DNA from: an uncultured Eubacteriales bacterium
Lineage (GTDB): Bacteria; Bacillota; Clostridia; Oscillospirales; Oscillospiraceae
Reading direction: 5' to 3'
Length of the DNA: 64,000 nucleotides
Assembly (NCBI GenBank): GCA_900317855.1
Contig: ONIG01000003.1
Span: forward strand, 1-64,000
The translations under genes and the position numbers were made by a program. This document shows positions 55,276 through 63,088 of this stretch, one piece after another. Numbering within the stretch: position 1 is the first letter of the stretch; every line of letters starts with the position of its first letter. The notes beneath the pieces are model-generated. The model was not told where the DNA came from and did not search any database. It saw nothing but the letters and a program-made list of their open reading frames with translations.

Positions 55276-56813
55276 TTCACTGCCTCCTTTGCTGCCATCG
55301 CGTCGAGCACGGCCTTGGCCGCAGCTCTGCCGTTGGTGATCTGCGGGCCCTGCCCATCGCCGGCCACGGCGTGCGCACCGGCAAACTCCAGCCCCTCGAT
55401 GAAGTGATCTTCCGCCATCATGGTTTTCTTGGCGACCACGTGATTGTCCATGGAGTGCGAATAGCCGTAAATGCTGCCCTTCCACGCGCCGACGTAATGG
55501 GAGATCGTCATGGGCGTGGAGACCTCGATCTCGGCAATGCGGCCGCGGAAATCCACGCCGCTGATTTTGATGAACTGCTCCATCATCTCATTGGCCAGTC
55601 GGCGCTTGAGGTCATAGTATTCCTCTTCCTTCACGCTGAGAAACGGATCGACCGGCACCAGATTTGTGATCGACAGATGCGTATAGCCGGACGGCACACA
55701 GTCAGGGTTGGCATAATTCAGGCATACGGTCGTCAGGAAGTTGTACGGCTCGGTAAGATTGCTGTTGTTGCGCCAGATTTCATTGGTATCCATCGTGTCG
55801 CCGGAGAAGGTGTTGTAGTTCGTGATGCCATTTTCCTCGGGTGTTCCTTCGAGAATGAGCATGACCGACACGGGGCAGACGTTCAGGCGGTTGCCGTTGA
55901 CAAACCGGATCGCACCTTCCGGCACCTCGCTCAGCGGCTCGATCATCTGCGTGTAGACGCGGTTCGGGTATGCGCCGCAGATGACGTAATCACAGGCGAT
56001 CTCATCGCCGCGCTTTGTGCGCACGCCGCAGACTTTGCCGTCCCGGACGAGGATCTTTTCGACTTCCTGCCGCAGCTCGAACTGCGCGCCGTTTTCCTCG
56101 ACCTTCTGCTGCATACGCATACTCATCTCGTGCGAGCGGTGGCGCGGCACATAGCTGCCGGAAAAATAGTCCGCCATGCAGTAGGCATAGATCGTGAACG
56201 GCAGATTGTCCATCGGCTCGCCGACATAGATCCAGTACGGCGTGAGTATATCGACCGCTTTTTGCGGCAGGCCGAAGGTTTGGATAACTTCCGTGGCGCT
56301 GTAGCCTGCCACACGCACAAAGTCCGGGTGCTCGCGCAGCATGCGCAGTTTGCTCATCGGCGTAACGGAGATGACGTCCATGCTGTCGTACACCCGGCGG
56401 CAGAGCCGCAGAAATTCCAGCACTTTTTCATATGTTCCCGGGCAGGCGGCGTCAACATCCCGCGCTGCGCGTTCGTATCCGTCGTGCAGCACGGCGTCAA
56501 TGCCCTCACTCGGCACGACGACGCGGTACGGCTCCGGCACCGGCAGCCAGTCGATGCGGATGCCCATGTCGTCAAAGAACTGGCCGACTTTCAGGCGCTT
56601 GTCTTTTGGGCCGATGGACATCATCTCGTGCAGCGATGCCTCCATCTCAAAGCCGTCGCGCATGTAGTCCGTAGCGACACCGCCGGGCATATTGTGCTTT
56701 TCGAGGATCAGAATGTCCCGCACGCCCTTGGCCTGCAGCTGCAGGGCGGCCGCCATGCCGGCCAGCGCACCGCCGATGATGACGACATCATAGTGGTCTT
56801 TGTAAAAACGCAA
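55272..56813 (-). CDS. FAD-dependent oxidoreductase of phytoene desaturase-like type
   Basis: This protein of about 513 residues has an FAD-binding start VVIIGGALAGMAAAL (GxAxxG variant), DILILEKHNMPGG, a substrate region with VTPMSKLRMLREHPDFVRVAGYSA, and a C-terminal TISHYVGAWKGSIYGYSHS and GPQITNGRAAAKAVLDAMAA segment. It looks like the carotenoid/phytoene-desaturase or NAD(P)/FAD-oxidoreductase group that dehydrogenates or isomerises lipophilic substrates. I place the start at TTG 56813, seven bases after AGAAGGAGG; a GTG at 56849 lies before that site. It is coupled to the [2Fe-2S] reductase. A steroid substrate would suit context but is not shown. Confidence 0.83.
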   Translation of the reverse strand: MRFYKDHYDVVIIGGALAGMAAALQLQAKGVRDILILEKHNMPGGVATDYMRDGFEMEASLHEMMSIGPKDKRLKVGQFFDDMGIRIDWLPVPEPYRVVVPSEGIDAVLHDGYERAARDVDAACPGTYEKVLEFLRLCRRVYDSMDVISVTPMSKLRMLREHPDFVRVAGYSATEVIQTFGLPQKAVDILTPYWIYVGEPMDNLPFTIYAYCMADYFSGSYVPRHRSHEMSMRMQQKVEENGAQFELRQEVEKILVRDGKVCGVRTKRGDEIACDYVICGAYPNRVYTQMIEPLSEVPEGAIRFVNGNRLNVCPVSVMLILEGTPEENGITNYNTFSGDTMDTNEIWRNNSNLTEPYNFLTTVCLNYANPDCVPSGYTHLSITNLVPVDPFLSVKEEEYYDLKRRLANEMMEQFIKISGVDFRGRIAEIEVSTPMTISHYVGAWKGSIYGYSHSMDNHVVAKKTMMAEDHFIEGLEFAGAHAVAGDGQGPQITNGRAAAKAVLDAMAAKEAVK

Positions 56814-56966
56814 GTCAATTCCTCCTTCTGTAATCTGTGTTTGAATCACTGCAAAAAGTATATGTCAAGAAAACAGCAAGTCAAGATATCTATTGATTTT
56901 TCGTCATTATTTTGGTATCGTTTTCTTGTGGTTCTGATTCAATCACAAATACAAGGAGGGCTGCGT

Positions 56967-57680
56967 ATGCGTTTTCAGACCATCGTTGCGCCAACGATCA
57001 CGGAGTTGTTTGAGCGGCAGATCCAGGGCATGATCCTCTCCGGCCAGGTGGAACCGGGGGAGAAGCTGCCCACGGAGGCGGAGCTGGCCGAGAATATGCA
57101 CATCAGCAAGAGCGCCGTGCACGCCGGCATCAAGAACCTGGAGCGGATAGGCTTCCTGCGTGTGTCGCCGCGGCACGGGGTGTATATTGCCGACTGGGCC
57201 GAGTGCGGCAATGTGGACACGCTCATTTCCATATTAAAATACCGCGACGGCAAGCTCGACAAGGCGACCACAGCGTCGCTGCTGCAGACACGCAATGCCA
57301 TTGAGGGGCTCGCGGTGCGGCTGTTCGTGCCCAAGCGCACGGACGATGATATTGCGGCCCTGCGCACGATCATTCGCGATTTTCGTCAGGCCGCGCAGCA
57401 GCCGCGCGCGGACGTGGACACGCTCGCGGAGCTGGCCTGTTCGTTTCACCGGTATATCTGCTTTAAGAGCGGAAACAACGTCGTGCCGCTCATCGTCAAC
57501 GGTTTCCATGATGTGAACATCGTCCTCTGGGCACAGTGGGTGCGCTCGGTCGGGCCGCGCGCGGCGGGCGATGTGCTGGAGGATTTTCTCTATTTCGTCA
57601 CGCAGGGGGATGCCGAGGGCGCCATCGCGCTCTTCGGCACGAACACGGACGAATTTGTCTCTCGGCTTGTCGATGCGTGA
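56967..57680 (+). CDS. GntR-family (FadR/FCD type) transcriptional regulator
   Basis: This 237-residue protein has a GntR winged helix (LFERQIQGMILSGQVEPGEKLPT, then AELAENMHISKSAVHAGIKNL) and an all-helical FCD-type ligand domain. AAGGAGGG precedes ATG 56967. It is divergent from the FAD oxidoreductase-reductase operon with an AT-rich 150-base region between, containing the inverted pair TTGTG...CACAA (about 56926-56947), a possible operator. It probably controls that operon in response to an acid-like ligand. Which ligand cannot be read. Confidence 0.88.
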   Translation: MRFQTIVAPTITELFERQIQGMILSGQVEPGEKLPTEAELAENMHISKSAVHAGIKNLERIGFLRVSPRHGVYIADWAECGNVDTLISILKYRDGKLDKATTASLLQTRNAIEGLAVRLFVPKRTDDDIAALRTIIRDFRQAAQQPRADVDTLAELACSFHRYICFKSGNNVVPLIVNGFHDVNIVLWAQWVRSVGPRAAGDVLEDFLYFVTQGDAEGAIALFGTNTDEFVSRLVDA

Positions 57681-57722
57681 GGCGGGCGGGCGATTGTTTT
57701 CGCTCTTTTCACAAATACCCCC

Positions 57723-57751
57723 TTTTCATCCGGGCGGTTTTATATTACAAT
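57723..57751 (+). promoter_or_regulatory. Promoter of the pyrH operon
   Basis: TTTTCA at 57723-57728 and TACAAT at 57746-57751 have a 17-base spacer and lie about 35 bases before the pyrH start. Confidence 0.7.
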
Positions 57752-57786
57752 AAAACGACGAATATGAAAAAGTGAGGGGTAGTTTT

Positions 57787-58506
57787 ATGGGAACAGAACC
57801 CAAATATAAACGCATCCTGCTCAAGATCAGCGGCGAGGCGCTGGCCGGTGAGCAGAAGACGGGGCTGGACTTCGGCGTCATCGGTCAGGTGTGCGACGTC
57901 ATCAAGACCTGCACCGAACTGGGCGTGCAGGTGGGCGTCGTCATCGGCGGCGGCAACTTCTGGCGTGGTGTGAAAAACGGCGAGGGCAAGATGGCCCGCT
58001 CGCGCGCCGACCACATGGGCATGCTCGCCACGGTCATGAACTGCCTGGCCATGTCCGACGTCATGGAGCAGAAGGGCATCCCCGTGCGCGTGCAGACGGC
58101 CGTCGAAATGTCGACGTTTGCCGAGCATTATACCTGGGAGCGCGCCGTGGCGCATCTGGAAGAGGGCAAGGTCGTGCTCTTCGGCGCCGGCAGCGGCTGT
58201 CCGTATTTTTCGACCGACACGGCCGCCGTGCTGCGCGCCGCCGAGATCGGCGCGGACGCGATCCTGCTCGCCAAGAACATCGACGGCGTTTACAGTGCCG
58301 ACCCGCATGTCGACCCCAGCGCCGTGAAGTACGACGCGATCACCTATGACGAGGTGCTGGCAAAGCATCTGGCCGTCATGGACCTGACGGCGACGTCGCT
58401 CGCGATGGAAAATGACATCCCGGTCGTCGTCTTCGCGCTGGCCGACCCGCAGAATATTGTCCGCGCTGTGATGGGTGAGCCCGTCGGCACGGTCGTGACG
58501 AAGTAA
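57787..58506 (+). CDS. pyrH: Uridylate kinase
   Basis: This 239-residue protein has the UMP kinase pattern KRILLKISGEALAG, VGVVIGGGNFWRG, RSRADHMGMLATVMNCL, FGAGSGCPYFSTDTAAVLRAAE and ILLAKNIDGVYSADP. It phosphorylates UMP to UDP in pyrimidine synthesis and belongs to the amino acid kinase family. Start is ATG 57787 after GTGAGGGGTAG; the frame from 57772 is a small extension. It heads a cluster pyrH-frr-uppS-cdsA-dxr-rseP-ispG typical of Firmicutes and marks return to conserved chromosome after the accessory region. Confidence 0.97.
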   Translation: MGTEPKYKRILLKISGEALAGEQKTGLDFGVIGQVCDVIKTCTELGVQVGVVIGGGNFWRGVKNGEGKMARSRADHMGMLATVMNCLAMSDVMEQKGIPVRVQTAVEMSTFAEHYTWERAVAHLEEGKVVLFGAGSGCPYFSTDTAAVLRAAEIGADAILLAKNIDGVYSADPHVDPSAVKYDAITYDEVLAKHLAVMDLTATSLAMENDIPVVVFALADPQNIVRAVMGEPVGTVVTK

Positions 58507-58541
58507 AATCAAATTTAAAAACCCGATAAGGAGGATACACC

Positions 58542-59096
58542 ATGTCTACCGATTATACCGAGTTTGAATCCAAAATGAAAAAGACCGCTTCGGTCCTCAC
58601 CGAGCAGTATGATTCCGTCCGCGCCGGCAAGGCCAACCCCGCCGTGCTCGACCGCATCACGGTCGATTACTACGGCTCGCCCACGCCGATCCAGCAGATC
58701 GCGTCAATCAGCACGCCGGACGCCCGCTCGCTGCTCATCCAGCCGTGGGACGCTTCCGTGCTCAAGGGCATTGAAAAGGCCATTTTGGCGTCCGATCTGG
58801 GCCTGAACCCCCAGAACGACGGCCGCACCATCCGTCTGGTTTTCCCGGCACTGACCGAGGAGCGCCGCCGTGACCTCGTCAAGCAGGTCAAGAAATACGG
58901 CGAAGAGGCCAAGGTCGCCGTGCGCAACATCCGCCGCGACGCGATGGACAAGTTCAAGGCGCAGAAGAAAAAGTCCGAGATCACCGAGGACGATCTCAAG
59001 ATCATCGAGAAGGATCTGCAGAAGCTGACCGACGATTATATCAAGGAAGTTGAGCGCATCGCCGACGAAAAAGAAAAGGAGCTCATGGAGATCTGA
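58542..59096 (+). CDS. frr: Ribosome recycling factor
   Basis: This 184-residue protein matches RRF: YDSVRAGKANPAVLDRI, VDYYGSPTPIQQIASI, ARSLLIQPWD, ASDLGLNPQNDG, RLVFPALTEERRRDLVKQ and the C-terminal charged helices. It releases mRNA and tRNA from the ribosome after termination. AAGGAGGAT precedes the ATG, 35 bases after pyrH. Length is normal. Confidence 0.97.
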   Translation: MSTDYTEFESKMKKTASVLTEQYDSVRAGKANPAVLDRITVDYYGSPTPIQQIASISTPDARSLLIQPWDASVLKGIEKAILASDLGLNPQNDGRTIRLVFPALTEERRRDLVKQVKKYGEEAKVAVRNIRRDAMDKFKAQKKKSEITEDDLKIIEKDLQKLTDDYIKEVERIADEKEKELMEI

Positions 59097-59120
59097 GTTC
59101 CCGCACCCGCAAATGCGATA

Positions 59121-59146
59121 CGGGGGGATTTTTCATCCCCCCGTTT
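59121..59146 (+). terminator. Hairpin between frr and uppS
   Basis: CGGGGGGAT (59121-59129) pairs with ATCCCCCCG (59135-59143), followed by TTTG. It may be a partial terminator in a continuing operon. Confidence 0.6.
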
Positions 59147-59195
59147 GAATATCCTGTCTACAGGCGCCGCCCATCCGGGCGGTGCAGGAGGAACT

Positions 59196-59930
59196 ATGGC
59201 AAACGATAAGACAACTGCGCCGCAGGTGGATCTCTCGCGCCTGCCGCGCCACGTGGCGATCATCCTCGACGGCAACGGCCGCTGGGCCAAAAAGCGCGGC
59301 CTGCCGCGCACGGCCGGCCATGCCTACGGTGCCGAGGCGTTTCGCCGCATCGGCAACTACTGCAAGGCCATCGGCATCGAATACCTCACGGTCTACGCCT
59401 TTTCCACGGAAAACTGGCGCCGCCCGCCCGAGGAAGTGCGCACGATCATGAGCATCTTCGATAAATATATGAAGGAAGCGCTCTCCATCATGGAGCGCGA
59501 CCGGTTCAAGATGCGCTTTTTCGGCGAGCGGTCCGGCCTTTCGCCGGAGCTGCAGCGCCTCATGGCTGCGGCCGAGGAGAAGAGCACGCATTACGACGGC
59601 TGCCAGATGAACCTGTGCATCAATTACGGCGGCCGGGACGAGATCCTGCACGCCGTGCGCCGGTACGCCGAGGCGTACAAGGCCGGCACTGCGCCGGAGC
59701 TCACGGAGGACGTTTTCAGCAATTACCTGTACTCGGCCGGAATTCCGGACCCCGACCTCATCATCCGCACGAGCGGGGAGCAGCGGCTGAGCAACTTCCT
59801 GCCCTGGCAGGGCGCGTACTCGGAGCTGTACTTTACCGACGTGCTCTGGCCGGACTTTACCGAGCGCGACATGGACGCGGCCCTGGCGGAGTTCCAGCGG
59901 CGCGACCGGCGCTTTGGCGGCGTGAAATGA
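59196..59930 (+). CDS. uppS: Undecaprenyl diphosphate synthase
   Basis: This 244-residue protein has the cis-prenyltransferase motifs HVAIILDGNGRWAKKRGLPR (catalytic Asp and Arg), TVYAFSTENWRRP, CINYGGRDEILHA, and DLIIRTSGEQRLSNFLPWQ with YSELYF. It builds the C55 carrier lipid for peptidoglycan and surface glycan, including the rhamnose-bearing glycan inferred from the operon at 24647-35594. Start is ATG 59196 after AGGAGGAACT. Confidence 0.97.
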   Translation: MANDKTTAPQVDLSRLPRHVAIILDGNGRWAKKRGLPRTAGHAYGAEAFRRIGNYCKAIGIEYLTVYAFSTENWRRPPEEVRTIMSIFDKYMKEALSIMERDRFKMRFFGERSGLSPELQRLMAAAEEKSTHYDGCQMNLCINYGGRDEILHAVRRYAEAYKAGTAPELTEDVFSNYLYSAGIPDPDLIIRTSGEQRLSNFLPWQGAYSELYFTDVLWPDFTERDMDAALAEFQRRDRRFGGVK

Positions 59931-59970
59931 CCGCCGCACCCGAGAGAAAGACAAACGGGAGGAACCAAGC

Positions 59971-60801
59971 ATGAAAAACAGACTGATCGTTGCGGCCATC
60001 GGCATCCCGGCGCTGCTGGCTGTGATCTTCTTCACCCCGATCTGGGGCTGGGGCATCGTGGTGGCCATCATGGCGTCGTTCTGCGCGTGGGAGCTGCTGC
60101 ACACGACGATGCCGAAGTTCGTGCCGCGCTTTGCGGTGTATGCCGGCGTGTGCGGCGCGGCCATCGTGCTCGGCGCGGCGTTCGGCCGGTCCGAGCTCGT
60201 GTTCAAGATCGCGGCCTATGTGCTGTTTGTGACCATGTTCGTCGAGATGATGATCTCGTTTCACAAGTCCGAGCGCATCCCGTTTCAGGATCTGGCGCTC
60301 GTGTTCACGGCGGGCATTGTCATCCCGTGGATGCTCTCGTCGCTCGTGCGCCTCGGCCTGAACGACCCGAAGGCGCCGTATCTGCTGCTGCCGTTCGTCA
60401 TCACGTGGCTGAGCGATTCGGGCGCGTTCTTTGTCGGCCGCAGCATGGGCAAGACCAAGCTCGCCCCGGCCCTGAGCCCGAACAAAACGGTCGAGGGCTG
60501 CGTCGGCGGCTTCGTGTGCGCCATTGCGGCGGCCATGCTCTACGGCCTCGTGCTGCACCTGTGCGGCTACCGCGTGCAGATCGGCCTGCTTGCCATCTAC
60601 GGCTTCTTCGGCAGCCTTGCCGGTCAGGCGGGCGACCTGGCGTTTTCCGCCATCAAGCGCGAGCACGGCGTGAAGGATTACAGCAATCTGCTGCCCGGTC
60701 ACGGCGGCATGCTCGACCGGTTCGACAGCACGATCTTCACCGCGCCCATGCTCGAGCTGCTGGTGCTGCTGGCACCGGCCGTCTCGGTCGTGGCGAAGTA
60801 A
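59971..60801 (+). CDS. cdsA: Phosphatidate cytidylyltransferase
   Basis: This 276-residue membrane protein has several hydrophobic segments and the CdsA signature near the end (DRFDSTIFTAPMLELLVL with LLPGHGGMLDRFDS, and SDSGAFFVGRSMGKTKLAPALSPNKTVEG). It makes CDP-diacylglycerol for phospholipid synthesis. GGGAGGAACC precedes the ATG, 40 bases after uppS. Confidence 0.96.
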   Translation: MKNRLIVAAIGIPALLAVIFFTPIWGWGIVVAIMASFCAWELLHTTMPKFVPRFAVYAGVCGAAIVLGAAFGRSELVFKIAAYVLFVTMFVEMMISFHKSERIPFQDLALVFTAGIVIPWMLSSLVRLGLNDPKAPYLLLPFVITWLSDSGAFFVGRSMGKTKLAPALSPNKTVEGCVGGFVCAIAAAMLYGLVLHLCGYRVQIGLLAIYGFFGSLAGQAGDLAFSAIKREHGVKDYSNLLPGHGGMLDRFDSTIFTAPMLELLVLLAPAVSVVAK

Positions 60802-60813
60802 GGGAGCACAGCT

Positions 60814-61962
60814 ATGGTACATTCGATTTCCATTCTTGGTTCCACCGGCAGCATCGGCCGCCAGACCGTTGCCGTCGCGGAGCATCTGGGTCTCAACGTG
60901 CGCGCGCTGACGACGAACCGCAACATCCAGCTCGCCGAAGAGCAGGCACGCCGCCTGCACCCGGCGTTCGTCGCCGTGACGGATGAGACGGCGGCCAGAG
61001 CGCTGCGCATCGCGCTCGCCGACACGGACATTGCCGTCGGCAGCGGGGAAAACGCCCTGTGCGAGGCGGCGGTGCTCTCGGACACGGACGCCGTCGTCAC
61101 GGCGGTGTCCGGCGCGGTCGGCCTGCGGCCGACGCTCGCGGCTATCGAAAAAGGCCGCCGCATCGCGCTGGCCAATAAAGAAACGCTCGTGTGCGCGGGC
61201 GACATCGTCATGCGCCGCGCCGGGGAATGCGGCGCGGAGATCGTGCCGGTCGATTCCGAGCACTCGGCCATCTTCCAGTGTCTGACTGGCCGGGAGGGGG
61301 AACTGCGCAAGATCCTGCTCACCGGCTCCGGCGGTCCGTTCCGCGGCTGGACGCGCGAAGAAACGCGCGACGTCACGCCCGAGATGGCCGTCCGCCACCC
61401 GAACTGGAGCATGGGCGCGAAGATCAGCGTGGACTCCGCAACCATGATGAACAAGGGCCTGGAATTCATCGAGGCCATGCACCTGTTCGGCGTCACGCCG
61501 GACGATATTCAGGTGCTCATCCATCCGGAGAGCGTCGTGCACTCGATGGTCGAGCTGCTCGACGGCACGGTCATCGCCCAGCTCGGCGTGCCGGACATGG
61601 GGCTGCCCATCCAGTACGCGCTCACGTATCCGGAGCGCAAGCCCAGCCGCAGTGACCGGCTGGACTTCACGGCCTATCCCGGCGGGCTGCACTTCTACGC
61701 GCCCGATCTCGAGGCGCTGCCGTGTCTTGCGCTCGCCATGCGGTGCGCGCGCACCGGCGGCACCGCGCCGACGGTCATGAACGCAGCCAACGAAATTGCC
61801 GTTGGCCTGTTTTTGGGCCACAAGATCGGGTATCATTCTATTTATGAAAGCGTTGCGGCGGCGGTGGAGGCCATCGCACCGGCCGCAGCGCCGGATCTGG
61901 ACGTCATCCGCGCGGCCGATCAGGAGGCCCGCGCGTTCGTCCGGTCGTATTTCCATTTCTGA
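60814..61962 (+). CDS. dxr: 1-deoxy-D-xylulose 5-phosphate reductoisomerase
   Basis: This 382-residue protein has the NADPH-binding GSTGSIGRQTVAVAEHL, ANKETLVCAGD, PVDSEHSAIFQCL (metal and substrate residues), LTGSGGPFRG, HPNWSMGAKISVDSATMMNKGLE and the VMNAANEIAV C-terminal segment. It carries out the first committed step of the MEP route to isoprenoids and so supplies uppS and ispG. It follows cdsA by 12 bases. Confidence 0.97.
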   Translation: MVHSISILGSTGSIGRQTVAVAEHLGLNVRALTTNRNIQLAEEQARRLHPAFVAVTDETAARALRIALADTDIAVGSGENALCEAAVLSDTDAVVTAVSGAVGLRPTLAAIEKGRRIALANKETLVCAGDIVMRRAGECGAEIVPVDSEHSAIFQCLTGREGELRKILLTGSGGPFRGWTREETRDVTPEMAVRHPNWSMGAKISVDSATMMNKGLEFIEAMHLFGVTPDDIQVLIHPESVVHSMVELLDGTVIAQLGVPDMGLPIQYALTYPERKPSRSDRLDFTAYPGGLHFYAPDLEALPCLALAMRCARTGGTAPTVMNAANEIAVGLFLGHKIGYHSIYESVAAAVEAIAPAAAPDLDVIRAADQEARAFVRSYFHF

Positions 61963-61974
61963 AAGGACACCTGC

Positions 61975-63021
61975 ATGTATATTCTGCTCGCAATTCTCGT
62001 CTTTGGGATCCTCATCGCCGTGCATGAGCTCGGCCACTTCCTTGTGGCCAAGGCGTGCGGGGTGCGTGTGGATGAGTTCGCCATCGGCATGGGCCCCGCC
62101 ATCTGGAAAAAGCAGAAGGGGGAGACGCTCTACGCCGTCCGCTGCCTGCCGATCGGCGGGTTTTGCGCCATGGCGGGCGAGGACGAGGCGATCGACGACC
62201 CGCGCGCGTTCACGAGCCAGCCGGCATGGAAGCGGTTTCTGATTCTCTGCGCCGGCGCGTTCATGAACTTCGTGTTCGGTCTGCTGCTGCTTCTGATCGT
62301 GTTTGCGCAGGCGAAGAGCTTCTCCACGCCGACGCTCACGGACTTCATGGACGGCTGCCCCTATCAGGGGGAGGACGCCCTGCAGGTGGGCGACACGATT
62401 TGGAGCATCGACGGGCACCGCATCTATTTCACGACCAATGTCAGCGAATATCTCGCCCGCGGGGGCGACACGCATGACATCGTCGTCAAGCGTGACGGCG
62501 AGAAGGTCGCGCTCAATGATTTCTACCTTGTCGCGCGGGAGTATCCGGAGCAGGACGGCAAGATGTATGGCTTCTATTTCGGCACGAAGCCGGCGACATT
62601 CGGCGCCAAGCTCCAGACGACGTGGTACAGCGCGATGGACTTCGTGCGCATGGTCTGGATGGGCCTGAGCGATCTGTTCGCGGGTGCGGTCGGCGTCAAG
62701 GATCTGTCCGGCCCAGTCGGCATCGTGAGCATGATGAACGAGGTCGGCAAGGAGTCGGCCACGAAGGCGGCCGCCTTCTCGAACATCGCTTATTTCTCGG
62801 CGTTCATCGCCGTGAACCTCGCGGTCATGAACATGCTGCCGCTGCCGGCGCTTGACGGCGGGCGCGTGTTCTGTCTGCTCGTCACGTGGGTGCTCGAGCG
62901 GATCAGCCGCAGGAAGATCGACCCCAAGTATGAGGGCTATATCCACACGGCGGGGCTGGTGCTGCTGCTGGCACTGATGGCCTACGTCATGTATAACGAC
63001 ATTTCCAAACTCGTCACCTGA
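61975..63021 (+). CDS. rseP: RIP zinc metalloprotease (RseP/RasP)
   Basis: This 348-residue membrane protein has the active-site HELGH at residues 17-21 in the first membrane helix, a PDZ-like domain (about residues 120-200), and the second metal-ligand motif NMLPLPALDGGRV near 285. It is a site-2 protease that cleaves anti-sigma factors and other substrates within the membrane. AAAGGACACCTGC precedes the ATG. Position between dxr and ispG is conserved in Firmicutes. Confidence 0.96.
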   Translation: MYILLAILVFGILIAVHELGHFLVAKACGVRVDEFAIGMGPAIWKKQKGETLYAVRCLPIGGFCAMAGEDEAIDDPRAFTSQPAWKRFLILCAGAFMNFVFGLLLLLIVFAQAKSFSTPTLTDFMDGCPYQGEDALQVGDTIWSIDGHRIYFTTNVSEYLARGGDTHDIVVKRDGEKVALNDFYLVAREYPEQDGKMYGFYFGTKPATFGAKLQTTWYSAMDFVRMVWMGLSDLFAGAVGVKDLSGPVGIVSMMNEVGKESATKAAAFSNIAYFSAFIAVNLAVMNMLPLPALDGGRVFCLLVTWVLERISRRKIDPKYEGYIHTAGLVLLLALMAYVMYNDISKLVT

Positions 63022-63088
63022 GCCGGGGCGGAATTTTCCGCCTCGGGCTTTCGTGCGTTTTCGGCCTCTCGGAGATACAGGAGTGTTT

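Noticed and set aside
55371..57680. 769-residue plus-strand frame through the FAD oxidoreductase into the GntR gene
   Set aside because: Only the last 237 residues from ATG 56967 form a GntR protein with a ribosome binding site; the rest is antisense shadow.
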